Shown here: one piece after another, positions 19,042-27,055 of the stretch
Layout: every line of letters begins with the position of its first letter
Numbering within the stretch: the stretch's first letter is position 1
Assembly (NCBI GenBank): GCA_022790685.1
Contig: JAAVXQ010000063.1
Span: forward strand, 1 to 50,444
Direction of reading: 5' to 3'
Length of the DNA stretch: 50,444 nt
Origin: Clostridia bacterium
GTDB taxonomy: Bacteria > Bacillota > Clostridia > TANB77 > CAG-508
The notes under the pieces: generated by a model
What the model saw: the letters and a program-made list of their open reading frames with translations, nothing else
The model's database searches: none
Told to the model about the DNA's origin: nothing
Program-made: the position numbers and the translations under genes

Positions 19042-19941
19042 TTAACCGTCTAATTTTTTGATTGTAATTTCACATGCTTTGGGATTAATATCACAAAAAA
19101 TCCCTCTCCTGCCTAACCTTTTTGTAACCACAGCAGTTGTTCCTCCACCCATGAAGAAATCTGCCACCATATCTTCAGGGTTGCTGCACATTGTAATAAT
19201 TCTTTCAAGTATTGCTTCTGGTTTAGGTGTATCATAGGCATCAGCTACTGTTATCCTTTCGTAGGTATCAAGCATCTCATCTTCTGCCCATAAGTTCCCC
19301 ACAGGAACCACTTTTGAAAAACGATATGGTAAAGAATCAATCAGTGTAACTTCGCCTCTTTCTGCCATAACTGCAAATTCCTGTGAAGAAATAAGCCAGT
19401 GTTTATTGATTTTCTTTAGGTTTATTGGAGTACCCTTAAAAAGCCTTTCCTCACTTCTTCCTTCAATGTATCCATTTTCAAACAACGGGACAATATTGGG
19501 TTTAGCTGAATAGATTTCATTAAAAACAAAATTTGAGCAATCTTTCACATAGTAAAAAATCACATCCACTTGGGAATCAAAATTTTTATAAAAACCTCTA
19601 TTTTCACTATGTTTTCTATAAATTCTGTTCTTGAAATTTTTACCTCCAAAGACTTGATCCATCAAAATACGAATATATGAATCCAATCGCCAATTGCAAT
19701 GAATAAAAATACTTCCATTTTTTGAAAGAACACGTTTCATCTGAATAAATCTTGGTCTATACCACTCAATTGCTTCTTCTGGAGAGCCAAGGTTATCATT
19801 GTAGTCATCAAATTTTTTCCCTGTATTATAAAGGATATCACAGTAAATAAGATTTACTGATTCATCCTCAAGCCGTGATAATAATTCTAAATTATCACAT
19901 AGGTAAATACTAATGTCTTCTTTTTTGTAATATTCTTGCAT
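19042..19941 (-). CDS. Beta-class DNA methyltransferase with DILY motif, foreign-looking
   Basis: A 299-residue DNA methyltransferase of the N4/N6-amino group. Motif IV is at residues 35-38 near the N-terminus (YCDILYNTG) and the SAM-binding motif I is at the C-terminus (VADFFMGGGTTAVV), which is the beta-class order. The catalytic tetrad is DILY instead of the usual DPPY. No restriction endonuclease is adjacent, so it looks orphan. Base composition is clearly richer in GC than its neighbours, and residue 23 is an in-frame CGG arginine, otherwise avoided by native genes here. A +1 shift there would stop translation within seven codons. It lies 18 bases after the NAD kinase and is probably cotranscribed. 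Target sequence is unknown. Confidence 0.85.
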   Translation of the reverse strand: MQEYYKKEDISIYLCDNLELLSRLEDESVNLIYCDILYNTGKKFDDYNDNLGSPEEAIEWYRPRFIQMKRVLSKNGSIFIHCNWRLDSYIRILMDQVFGGKNFKNRIYRKHSENRGFYKNFDSQVDVIFYYVKDCSNFVFNEIYSAKPNIVPLFENGYIEGRSEERLFKGTPINLKKINKHWLISSQEFAVMAERGEVTLIDSLPYRFSKVVPVGNLWAEDEMLDTYERITVADAYDTPKPEAILERIITMCSNPEDMVADFFMGGGTTAVVTKRLGRRGIFCDINPKACEITIKKLDG

Positions 19942-19959
19942 ACTTTACCTCCACTTTAC

Positions 19960-20784
19960 TTAACGGTTGTATCCCAAAATCTTTTCTCTGATAACTCTAA
20001 CTTTGGAATACTGATGAATTTCAAGCTTGTTAATATAACTTTCGCCATTCAGCATCGATACTTCGACACTTTTAATTTGCTCTGATGAGATTTTTTGGGA
20101 AATTCCATCAATAATGATTTGAATATTGCGAGATCTTTGTGGAACTACAGTAATTCTGGAACATATAACAGTATTTAATGTAAAGTCTGGATATGCCGAA
20201 TTCTTAACTGGTGTCAAAAGGCTACAAATCAGTTGAAAATGGTTCGAAAAATCAATTGCACCTCCTGCATTCATCGAATATGCCGTATCTCCTGTACTTG
20301 ATGAAATTATTATTCCATTACTACAAACTTCTTGAAAAAACTCATCACCAATATACTCGCTAAATCTAATAACTGTGTAATCTTTTCCACATATAAGGAT
20401 CTCATTAAAAGCTTTAAACTTTTGCCTTATTCCAGTATAGAATTCAATAACAATGCTTGGTATTAAAACCTTACGTGTTTTTATTTCTTTTTCATGGCTT
20501 AAATACTGGAAAAAAGCATAAATATCATTTTCTGATAAATTTTGTAAAAAGCCTAAAGTTCCCGTGTGGACACCAGCATAAACCTTCTTTTGGCAAAAAT
20601 TTGTGCTGGTAATCGCCTTTAGAAACGTTCCATCTCCTCCTATCGCAATAACCAAATCGCCATTTTCATTTTCTACTAAACAATTTTTGGAATCATCATT
20701 TAGTCTCCGAATATAGTTTGCGATCATATTGCTTTTTTTGTCATCTCTGACAAAAAGTGAAAATGTCTTGATATTATTTTCCAT
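19960..20784 (-). CDS. NAD kinase, possibly an acquired second copy
   Basis: NAD kinase phosphorylates NAD to NADP with ATP or polyphosphate. The 274-residue protein has the GGDGTFLKA motif near residue 49, GVHTGTLGFLQ near 71 and SNGIIISSSTGDTAYSMNAGGA, the NAD-binding conserved region. It pairs with a methyltransferase rather than with the usual recN/argR/tlyA group. GC content is higher than in the surroundings and residue 26 is an in-frame CGG, so it was probably transferred recently. Its promoter (20858-20886) is a perfect consensus. Whether the genome has another NAD kinase cannot be seen. Confidence 0.88.
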   Translation of the reverse strand: MENNIKTFSLFVRDDKKSNMIANYIRRLNDDSKNCLVENENGDLVIAIGGDGTFLKAITSTNFCQKKVYAGVHTGTLGFLQNLSENDIYAFFQYLSHEKEIKTRKVLIPSIVIEFYTGIRQKFKAFNEILICGKDYTVIRFSEYIGDEFFQEVCSNGIIISSSTGDTAYSMNAGGAIDFSNHFQLICSLLTPVKNSAYPDFTLNTVICSRITVVPQRSRNIQIIIDGISQKISSEQIKSVEVSMLNGESYINKLEIHQYSKVRVIREKILGYNR

Positions 20785-20857
20785 ATTTTCATCTCCTTTT
20801 CAATAAAATTTTATATAACATATCAAAACAAATTTCTACTATACGAAAAGTGCTAAT

Positions 20858-20886
20858 ATTATACCATTTTTAAGTTATTATGTCAA
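20858..20886 (-). promoter_or_regulatory. Consensus promoter of the NAD kinase-methyltransferase unit
   Basis: Minus strand TTGACA, 17 bases, TATAAT, an exact sigma-A match, about 75 bases before the NAD kinase start. The surrounding sequence is very AT-rich like the host, so the unit may use a host promoter. Confidence 0.8.
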
Positions 20887-20992
20887 TTTGTGTTTTTTTC
20901 TTTCCCTACTAAAAAAAAACATTATATTCTACAATTTTTATCATATTATGTTACTTATCAAATTATAATATTAAGTATAATAATTGATTTTA

Positions 20993-21040
20993 TGTAAAAA
21001 AACAACTTACAAACAAATATTTAAAGTTTGTAAGTTGTTT
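20993..21040 (-). terminator. Terminator after tRNA-Arg
   Basis: A 15-bp perfect stem (21000-21014 with 21026-21040) followed on the minus strand by a run of seven T, directly after the tRNA. Confidence 0.85.
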
Positions 21041-21042
21041 TT

Positions 21043-21119
21043 TGGTGTCCCCAACTGGAATCGAACCAGCGGCCTAACGCTTAGGAGGCGTTCGCTCTAT
21101 CCTACTGAGCTATGAGGAC
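21043..21119 (-). tRNA. tRNA-Arg (anticodon CCU)
   Basis: A complete cloverleaf on the minus strand: acceptor GTCCTCA/TGGGGAC, D arm GCTC...GAGC, anticodon arm AACGC-CTCCTAA-GCGTT with CCU at positions 34-36, T arm CTGG-TTCGATT-CCAG, and an encoded CCA. It reads AGG. It does not read CGG. Confidence 0.96.
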
Positions 21120-21124
21120 ATTTT

Positions 21125-21179
21125 ATAAAAAAGAACAATTCTAATTTTAGTTTAAAAATAACAAATTAGAACTGTTCTT
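21125..21179 (-). terminator. Terminator of the DUF1858 gene
   Basis: A 17-bp stem (21131-21147 with 21163-21179) that is fully paired only on the minus strand, where the one mismatch becomes G-U, followed by six T. This fixes its direction. Confidence 0.82.
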
Positions 21180-21184
21180 ATTTT

Positions 21185-21367
21185 TTAAGCATTTAATTTT
21201 TCTACTAATTCATTTACATCAATTCCATGAACACTACATGCTTCTTCTAAAGTTTCTGCTTGTGATGCTGGACAACCTAAACAGTGCATACCAGCTTCTA
21301 ATAAAATTTCTGCTTTTTCTGGAGATTTTTCTAATAATTCTCCTATTTTCATATCTTTATCTATCAT
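21185..21367 (-). CDS. DUF1858 domain protein
   Basis: A 60-residue protein that is a single DUF1858 domain. It has the pattern ...LLEAGMHCLGCPASQAETLEEAC, with a CxxC motif preceded by the helix IGELLEKSPEKAEILL. Such domains often accompany hybrid-cluster or thiol proteins, and may bind a metal or a redox partner. Function is not established. ATG at 21367 has a GGAGGATT ribosome-binding site. It is a single gene with its own terminator. Confidence 0.88.
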   Translation of the reverse strand: MIDKDMKIGELLEKSPEKAEILLEAGMHCLGCPASQAETLEEACSVHGIDVNELVEKLNA

Positions 21368-21426
21368 TTCATAATCCTCCTATTCTTTTTACATGTGTTA
21401 TTTTAACACATTTTTTTATAAAAGTA

Positions 21427-21455
21427 TAGACAAACTAAAAAAAATATTGTATTAT
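21427..21455 (+). promoter_or_regulatory. Promoter of the plus-strand T4SS operon
   Basis: TAGACA, 17 bases, TATTAT. It lies 33 bases before the first candidate start (ATA at 21489), so transcription would begin near 21462. Confidence 0.65.
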
Positions 21456-21488
21456 AAAAAAACTTTATATGAAAAGAGGTGATTTTCT

Positions 21489-21632
21489 ATAATTTTACTA
21501 ACTCATCTTTTCTTTATAAGTTTTGGTATCAATATACTTATTATAATCTATTCTATATTTCCTTTTATTCAATTCATTTTATTTCAAGACTTTCAGGGTT
21601 CAAAATTAAATTTCAAAAAAAATCAAATTTAA
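21489..21632 (+). CDS. Small hydrophobic protein with AUA start, T4SS operon
   Basis: A 47-codon frame starting at ATA, 6 bases after AGAGGTGA. The product is almost one hydrophobic segment (LFFISFGINILIIIYSIF) with a basic tail. A shorter ATG frame (seven codons, MKRGDFL) stops in the TAA that overlaps this ATA, which could couple the two. The next gene (VirD4-like) starts 20 bases later. I do not recognise it. The call depends on accepting AUA initiation, for which other genes of this system give support. A longer GTG frame in another phase spans the same DNA but joins VirD4 without its own ribosome-binding site. Confidence 0.4.
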   Translation: MILLTHLFFISFGINILIIIYSIFPFIQFILFQDFQGSKLNFKKNQI

Positions 21633-21652
21633 ACTTTCAGAAAGGAGCTTTT

Positions 21653-23339
21653 TTGAAAAAATTTTCTGTTATTTTTATTATATTTGTTCTTAGTTTATTT
21701 TTATATTTTACAATAATTTTTTTATTATTTAATCCCATTTTTAAATCAGATTCAATTATTTTTCCTTATGCTTTAACTGAATTTGATATATGTTTAGTAT
21801 ATCCACAGACTTGGCTTTTAATTAAACAGATTTATCTTATTTCTTGTTTAGTTTCTTTTGTATTGGTATTTTCAAAATTTTCCTCTTTCTTTTATAAAAA
21901 ATGTTCTATAAAGAACATTACTATAAATAATTTAGAAAATATGAGTAAACTAAAACTTTTAGTTCGGTCATTTTAATCACTCTAATATTTTTATTCCAGA
22001 AAAGGGCTTATTTCAAAATATCTTAGTTACAGGAACAATAGGAACAGGAAAAACCTCTTCTGCATTATATCCTTTTACTAAACAACTAATTGAATATAAT
22101 AGTTCTTCTGTTTCTGAAAAAATAGCCTTACTTATATTAGATGTAAAAGGAAATTATTTTTCTAAAGTACAAGATTTTGCTATCAGTTGTAATAGAGAAA
22201 AAGATTTAGTAGTGGTTGATTTAAATTCAGGACTTAAATATAATCCCTTGGATAAACCTAACCTATCTCCTTTAATTCTTGCAAACAGATTAAAAACAAT
22301 ATTAAATCTTTTTAGTAGTAATAACTCTGAATCCTATTGGTTAGATAAAGCTGAGCAGATATTAAGTGAAGCAATAAAATTTTGTAGATTATATAATAAT
22401 GGATATGTAACTTTTTTAGAACTACATAAACTCATAATGTTTCCAGAATATTATTATAGTAAAATAAAAATAATAAAAAATAACTTTTTAAATAATAAAT
22501 ACAGCAAAAAACAAAGTTATGATCTATTGACTTGCATAGATTTTTTTGAAAAAGAGTTCTTTTCTTTGGATTCAAGAACCTTATCTATCTTAAAGTCTGA
22601 AATAAGTAGAATAACAAATATTTTTATATCAGATTATTTAGTTTCTAAAACTTTTTGTCCAGAAAAAAAAGATATAAATTTTAAAGGCTTTAAAAACATG
22701 TTAGACACAGGAAAAATTGTAGTATTAAATATGAATATAGCTGAATATAAAAATTTATCTAAAATAATTGCAGCATATTTAAAATTAGATTTTCAGTCTG
22801 AAGTTTTAAGTAGATTAAAAACAGCCAAAAATTTTAGAATTTCTGCATTTATTAGTGATGAATATCAGGAATATATCACCGCAACAGATGCTGATTTTTA
22901 TTCTCAAAGCAGAGAAGCAAAATGTATTAATATTGTAGCCACACAAAGTTATACTTCTCTTTTAAATACTTTAAAAGATGAGGCAGCTTTAAAAGTTATT
23001 CTTCAAAATCTTATAAATAAATTTTGGTTTAGAACAGATGACATTTTTACAATTGAAGAAGCACAAAAACTAATAGGAAAAGAAGATAAATTCAAGTTTT
23101 CTACAAGTGTTTCAGAAAATGCAAAAGAAACCAATTTTTCTATTTTCTCTAATTCATTAGTTTCTCACAATTCTAGTATTTCCGAAAGTTATAATAAATA
23201 CACTCAAACAGATTTCATTTTTGATACTAATTTTTTTACTCAAAACTTAGAGACTTTTACCTCTCTTGCATTTTTATCTGATGGATATAAGATTTCCACA
23301 CCACAAAAATTAGACATGCTACCATTTTTTAAAACATAG
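21653..23339 (+). CDS. VirD4-like T4SS coupling ATPase, read through a +1 frameshift at CGG
   Basis: A type IV coupling protein. TTG at 21653 follows GAAAGGAG. Residues 1-30 and about 60-80 are membrane segments. The zero frame then reads CGG at 21965-21967 and stops two codons later. Dropping the C continues with a glycine and HFNHSNIFIPEKGLFQ, followed by the P-loop VTGTIGTGKTSSAL, LLILDVKGNYF, and the TraM-recognition/Walker B part FISDEYQEYITATD with REAKCINIVATQSY. The joined length is about 561 residues, normal for the family. It is the second coupling ATPase in the window after the TraG-like one, and both break at a CGG. An intact 375-residue piece from 22212 would lack the ATPase loop. 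Confidence 0.83.
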
Positions 23340-23372
23340 GTTTACCTAAATATATTTTAAGGAAGTGATTTT

Positions 23373-23708
23373 ATAAAAAAGCAAAACAAATTACATATAA
23401 TTATTTTTATTACTATTCTCTTTGCAACTTTTCTTGTTTCTATTCCCTCTTATGCTTTAGCTAGCGATCCAAAACTTATTTCAACTCTAAATTCAGCTTT
23501 TGAAAAATTAGAAAAATACATTCTTAGACTTTCTACTCCTGCAGCTGCTGTTGCAGTTTGTACTGGACTGATTATGAAAAAATTTAGTTTTGGTGATGAA
23601 GAGAAAATTCGTACATCTAAAAGATTAATTAGAGGTGCTTTATTTTCATATGGATTTATCCTTTGTGTAGATTTAGTTTTATCTCTTATTGAGACATTAT
23701 TAAAATAA
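23373..23708 (+). CDS. VirB2/pilin-like small membrane protein, AUA start
   Basis: A 111-residue protein with a signal-peptide-like start (KKQNKLHIIIFITILFATFLVSIPSYALA), then a short helix and two hydrophobic segments (about residues 50-65 and 85-108) separated by a basic loop. This is the architecture of VirB2/TrbC pilins and of the small membrane proteins before VirB6 in Gram-positive T4SS. No ATG, GTG or TTG is available upstream of the signal peptide in this frame. ATA lies 4 bases after GGAAGTGA. Its place between VirD4 and VirB6 supports the call. It is too short and oddly started to be found by simple ATG searches. Confidence 0.65.
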   Translation: MKKQNKLHIIIFITILFATFLVSIPSYALASDPKLISTLNSAFEKLEKYILRLSTPAAAVAVCTGLIMKKFSFGDEEKIRTSKRLIRGALFSYGFILCVDLVLSLIETLLK

Positions 23709-23720
23709 AGGAGGAATTAA

Positions 23721-24597
23721 TTGGAAGAAGATTTACTTTCATTAACAGATATTATTAAAAATGCCATAAATGACATATTATCTCAAATATTTGCCTCTAT
23801 AGATAATAATCTATATGCTATACTAGATAATTTGAGTTTTATAGATGTTTCTATATTAGAAAATGCTTCACTTTTAAAAATCTTTGGAAAGTCTTCTTCT
23901 GAAGGACTTCTACTTCTATGTAATAGTTTAATTTTAGGATTTATTCTATATTATGCTATAAACTACTTATTATCACATTTTACTTTTTCTAAAATAGATT
24001 CTCCTTCTAGTTTCATTTTTAAATCAATTATTTTTCTAATATGTATGAATTCTAGCCTTTATATTTGCTCACAAATAATAAATATTGTCTCTATATCTTC
24101 ATCTTTTATTTTATCTATTGGAGAAGAAATTTTTCGGAAAACAAATATCCTTTGCGTCCTTTATTAACAATTTAAATAATATATCATATCTTTCCACAGG
24201 ATCTTTAGATATATTTTCTTTTTCTGGAATAATAAAGTCTTTTGTAAATTATGGTCTTATCAATATCCTAATTTCATTTTCTTTAAGATACATAATGATA
24301 CAAATCTTTGTACTTATAAGTCCTTTTGCATTTCTCTCATTAATTAACAGTTCTTCTAGCTGGTTTTTTAAGTCCTGGATTAGATCCTTTATTTCTCTTC
24401 TTTTAATACAAATTTTAGTTGCTTTAATTCTTGTATTAAGTTGCACCATTGACTCTAATGATACTCTTTTAAATATAATTTTGCACATTGGTACTATTTA
24501 TAGTTTAAGTTATGCAAACTCATATATAAAAACCTTAATTGGCGGAATAAGTACCAGTGTATCTACTAATATTTCTTATATGAAAAATTTTTTATAA
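23721..24597 (+). CDS. VirB6/TrbL-like polytopic membrane protein, read through a +1 frameshift at CGG
   Basis: The integral channel component of a T4SS. TTG at 23721 follows GGAGGAATTAA. The first frame encodes an amphipathic N-terminus and two membrane segments, up to SIGEEIF, then CGG at 24135-24137. The zero frame ends after nine more codons. Skipping the C gives glycine and KQISFASFINN, and the second half has three more strong membrane segments (LINILISFSLRYIMIQIFVLISPFAFL, WIRSFISLLLIQILVALILV, and a final one), as in VirB6/TrbL. Total is about 291 residues. Neither part is plausible alone. Sequence similarity of this family is low, so the name rests on topology and on neighbours. Confidence 0.72.
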
Positions 24598-24619
24598 TTT
24601 ATGAAAAGAGGTGATTTTT

Positions 24620-24907
24620 ATTTATTTTATTTTTCCAAAAAATTATATGTTTAAGCCTAAACTATTAGGATTTATTGATTACTCAACAGCAATTTTAAAT
24701 GCTATTTTTGCTTTTATTCTCTATAGTCTTTTACATATTTTTATTAAAAATCCTGCTGATATTTTGCCTATATTTTTACCAATCTTTATCCCCTTTTTTC
24801 TAGTAACTATTTTAGGAATTCAAAGAGAAAGTTTTTTATCTGTTTCTAAATATATATTAAAATATGTACTATCCCCTAAATTATATCTTTATCAAAAATC
24901 AAATTAA
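24620..24907 (+). CDS. VirB3/PrgI-like membrane protein, possible AUU start
   Basis: A protein of about 95 residues with FKPKLLGFIDYSTAILNAIF followed by two hydrophobic segments and a basic C-terminal helix (YILKYVLSPKLYLYQ). This matches the PrgI/VirB3 pattern, which binds VirB4. The likely start is ATT at 24620, because AGAGGTGA lies 5 bases before; the in-frame GTG at 24611 overlaps that ribosome-binding site. An 18-base leader (ATGAAAAGAGGTGATTTT) is shared exactly with the leader at 21470. It is the last gene of the plus-strand T4SS operon. Confidence 0.62.
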   Translation: MYFIFPKNYMFKPKLLGFIDYSTAILNAIFAFILYSLLHIFIKNPADILPIFLPIFIPFFLVTILGIQRESFLSVSKYILKYVLSPKLYLYQKSN

Positions 24908-24926
24908 ATTTAAATGTATTTCTTAC

Positions 24927-24955
24927 TTGTAATTGTTCTTTTAAAATGATATAAT
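24927..24955 (+). promoter_or_regulatory. Promoter of the DnaD-DnaC operon
   Basis: TTGTAA, 17 bases, TATAAT, ending 50 bases before the DnaD-like start. It separates this operon from the T4SS genes. Confidence 0.72.
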
Positions 24956-25004
24956 TTCGTACATGTACTAAAGATGATATTTTATAAAAAAGGAGTTTTG
25001 ACAT

Positions 25005-25958
25005 ATGAAATTAACACAAAATGATAAATCACTTTTATTCTCTAGTACAGAATTACCAGATGCTTTTTTTACAGAATATCTACCAGAATCAAATGGTGAT
25101 TTTATAAAAGTATATATTTATATACTTTTTCTATCAAAATATAACACAGAAATTAAAATAAATGATTTATCAAAAACTCTATCTCTTGATTTTCCAACAG
25201 TTCAAGATGCTATAAAGTATTGGGAAGAAAAAGGACTTATTACTAAAACAATAGATGGATACAGTATCGCAAATCTTCAAGAAATAGAGCTTTCAAAGTT
25301 ATATACTCCAAAAGTAACATCTTCTCCTGAAGATGCTCTTAAAAACTCTCAAAACCAATATAGGGCAAAAGCTATTGAAGATATAAATAAATTATTTTTC
25401 CAAGGAGTAATGTCACCTTCTTGGTATAATGATATAGATTTTTGGTTTACAAAATATGAATTTGATGAACAAGTTATGATAGCACTATTTAACTATTGTC
25501 ATGATAACAGAGCTTTACATAGAAACTATATTCAAACAGTAGCAGAAGGCTGGAGTCAAAATCATATTAGAACCTTCAATGATTTAGATGCTTATTTTGA
25601 AAAACAAGAAAAACGAAACTCTATAAAAAAAGCTATTTCAAAAAAATTAAATTTATATAGAAACTTAACAGCTTATGATGAAGAATACATTGTTAAGTGG
25701 ACAGAAAATTTAGGCTATGGAATGGATGTTATTGAAATTGCTTTAAAAAAAGCTTCTTCAAATAATAATATAAGATTTGAATATATAGACAAGCTTTTAA
25801 CAGATTGGCATAACAAATCACTTCAATCTCCTGAAGAAGTTAATACTTATCTTGATTCAATTAAAGATAAAGAAAAGAAAACAAAACAAATAGAAAAAGT
25901 TGCATATGAATATACTCAAAGCACCTTTGATAATTTAGATTCTTTATATGATAACTAA
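25005..25958 (+). CDS. dnaD: DnaD-family replication initiation protein
   Basis: A 317-residue primosomal protein. The N-terminal winged-helix region (about residues 25-105, with KINDLSKTLSLDFPTVQDAIKYWEEKGLITK) and a DnaD/DnaB_2 domain (about residues 130-290, with GWSQNHIRTFNDLDAYFE) are recognisable, both typical of DnaD-family proteins that remodel origin DNA and help DnaA recruit the helicase loader. ATG at 25005 has AAAAAAGGAG upstream. The DnaC-like loader follows after 28 bases, which supports the role. Some clostridia use this single DnaD-like protein instead of separate DnaB and DnaD. Confidence 0.82.
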   Translation: MKLTQNDKSLLFSSTELPDAFFTEYLPESNGDFIKVYIYILFLSKYNTEIKINDLSKTLSLDFPTVQDAIKYWEEKGLITKTIDGYSIANLQEIELSKLYTPKVTSSPEDALKNSQNQYRAKAIEDINKLFFQGVMSPSWYNDIDFWFTKYEFDEQVMIALFNYCHDNRALHRNYIQTVAEGWSQNHIRTFNDLDAYFEKQEKRNSIKKAISKKLNLYRNLTAYDEEYIVKWTENLGYGMDVIEIALKKASSNNNIRFEYIDKLLTDWHNKSLQSPEEVNTYLDSIKDKEKKTKQIEKVAYEYTQSTFDNLDSLYDN

Positions 25959-25986
25959 ACTTAAGAAAGGATATTCTTAAAAAAAT

Positions 25987-27009
25987 ATGGACAACTCTTT
26001 ATTAAAACAAATACTACGTGAATATGAAGAAAAAAGACAAAAAGCTATATTTGAAGCAGATATTAGAAAAAAAGATTTATTAAAAGTTAATCCTCGTTTA
26101 TCAGAAATAGAAAAAGAACTTTCAAATATTTCTATTCAAACAGCTAAAGCCATTCTTACTTCTGATAAAAAGCAAAAAGAAAACTTACTTTTATCCTTAA
26201 AAAAAGAAACGAATAACTTGCTAAAAGAAAAAAAGAACTTCATAAAAGAACTTACTTCTGATAATAATTATTTAAATCCACATTTTGAATGTAAATTCTG
26301 TAGTGATACTGGATATATAACAAAAGATAATGTAGCTACAATGTGTTCCTGTTTAAAACAGCGAATCTATGATATTGCATATAATAAATCAAATATGGGC
26401 AATTTAGAAAGAGAAAATTTTTCAAATTTTAATGTAAGACTTTTTTCAGATAAACCAAATAAAGATTTATATAAATCTGATATTTCTCCTAGAGAAAATA
26501 TCAACTTAATTAAAGAAAAATCAAAAAACTTTATAGAAAATTTTGATGATCCTGAAGAAAAAAATTTGGTTTTCACTGGCTCTACTGGACTTGGAAAAAC
26601 ATTTATTATTAATTGTATTGCAAATGAAATGTTAAAACAAGGAAAAACTGTACTATACCAGACAGCCCCTGTTATGTTAGATAGTATTATAGACATTAAA
26701 TTTGGAAAAGAAAACTCAAAATTTGATTTGATTGATAATATTTTAAATGTAGATTTACTTATAATAGATGATTTAGGCGCAGAAAGAACAAATGATATTA
26801 AAATAACAGAGCTATTCACTATTATAAATACTCGACTATTAAATCAAAATCATAAAATTACTAAAACAATTATATCAACTAATTTAACTGCCCCTGAGCT
26901 ATTTCAAACTTATACTACTAGAATTGGTTCTAGGTTAGCAGGAAATTATAGATTTTTAAGATTTTTTGGCGAAGATCTTAGATTTAAAAAGTCAAAAAAA
27001 GAAGCTTAA
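25987..27009 (+). CDS. DnaC/DnaI-like helicase loader
   Basis: A 340-residue AAA+ protein. The N-terminal coiled coil (about residues 10-90) is followed by a zinc-binding cluster (CKFCSDTGY, then CSC), as in DnaI-type loaders, and an AAA+ module with Walker A FTGSTGLGKTFI, Walker B LLIIDDLGAE, and the arginine finger region TTRIGSRLAGNYRFLRFFGEDLR. It loads the replicative helicase onto DNA. It follows the DnaD-like gene in one operon and ends at a strong terminator. Confidence 0.9.
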   Translation: MDNSLLKQILREYEEKRQKAIFEADIRKKDLLKVNPRLSEIEKELSNISIQTAKAILTSDKKQKENLLLSLKKETNNLLKEKKNFIKELTSDNNYLNPHFECKFCSDTGYITKDNVATMCSCLKQRIYDIAYNKSNMGNLERENFSNFNVRLFSDKPNKDLYKSDISPRENINLIKEKSKNFIENFDDPEEKNLVFTGSTGLGKTFIINCIANEMLKQGKTVLYQTAPVMLDSIIDIKFGKENSKFDLIDNILNVDLLIIDDLGAERTNDIKITELFTIINTRLLNQNHKITKTIISTNLTAPELFQTYTTRIGSRLAGNYRFLRFFGEDLRFKKSKKEA

Positions 27010-27015
27010 AATATT

Positions 27016-27050
27016 AAAACAAGTATAAAGATTTATACTTGTTTTTTAGT
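27016..27050 (+). terminator. Terminator of the DnaD-DnaC operon
   Basis: A 14-bp perfect stem (27016-27029 with 27032-27045) with a 2-base spacer, then TTTTTT spanning its end. Confidence 0.85.
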
Positions 27051-27055
27051 ATATA

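Noticed and set aside
21479..21652. GTG-started extension upstream of VirD4
   Set aside because: The GTG is part of a Shine-Dalgarno, the added residues are not family-like, and TTG 21653 has its own GAAAGGAG.
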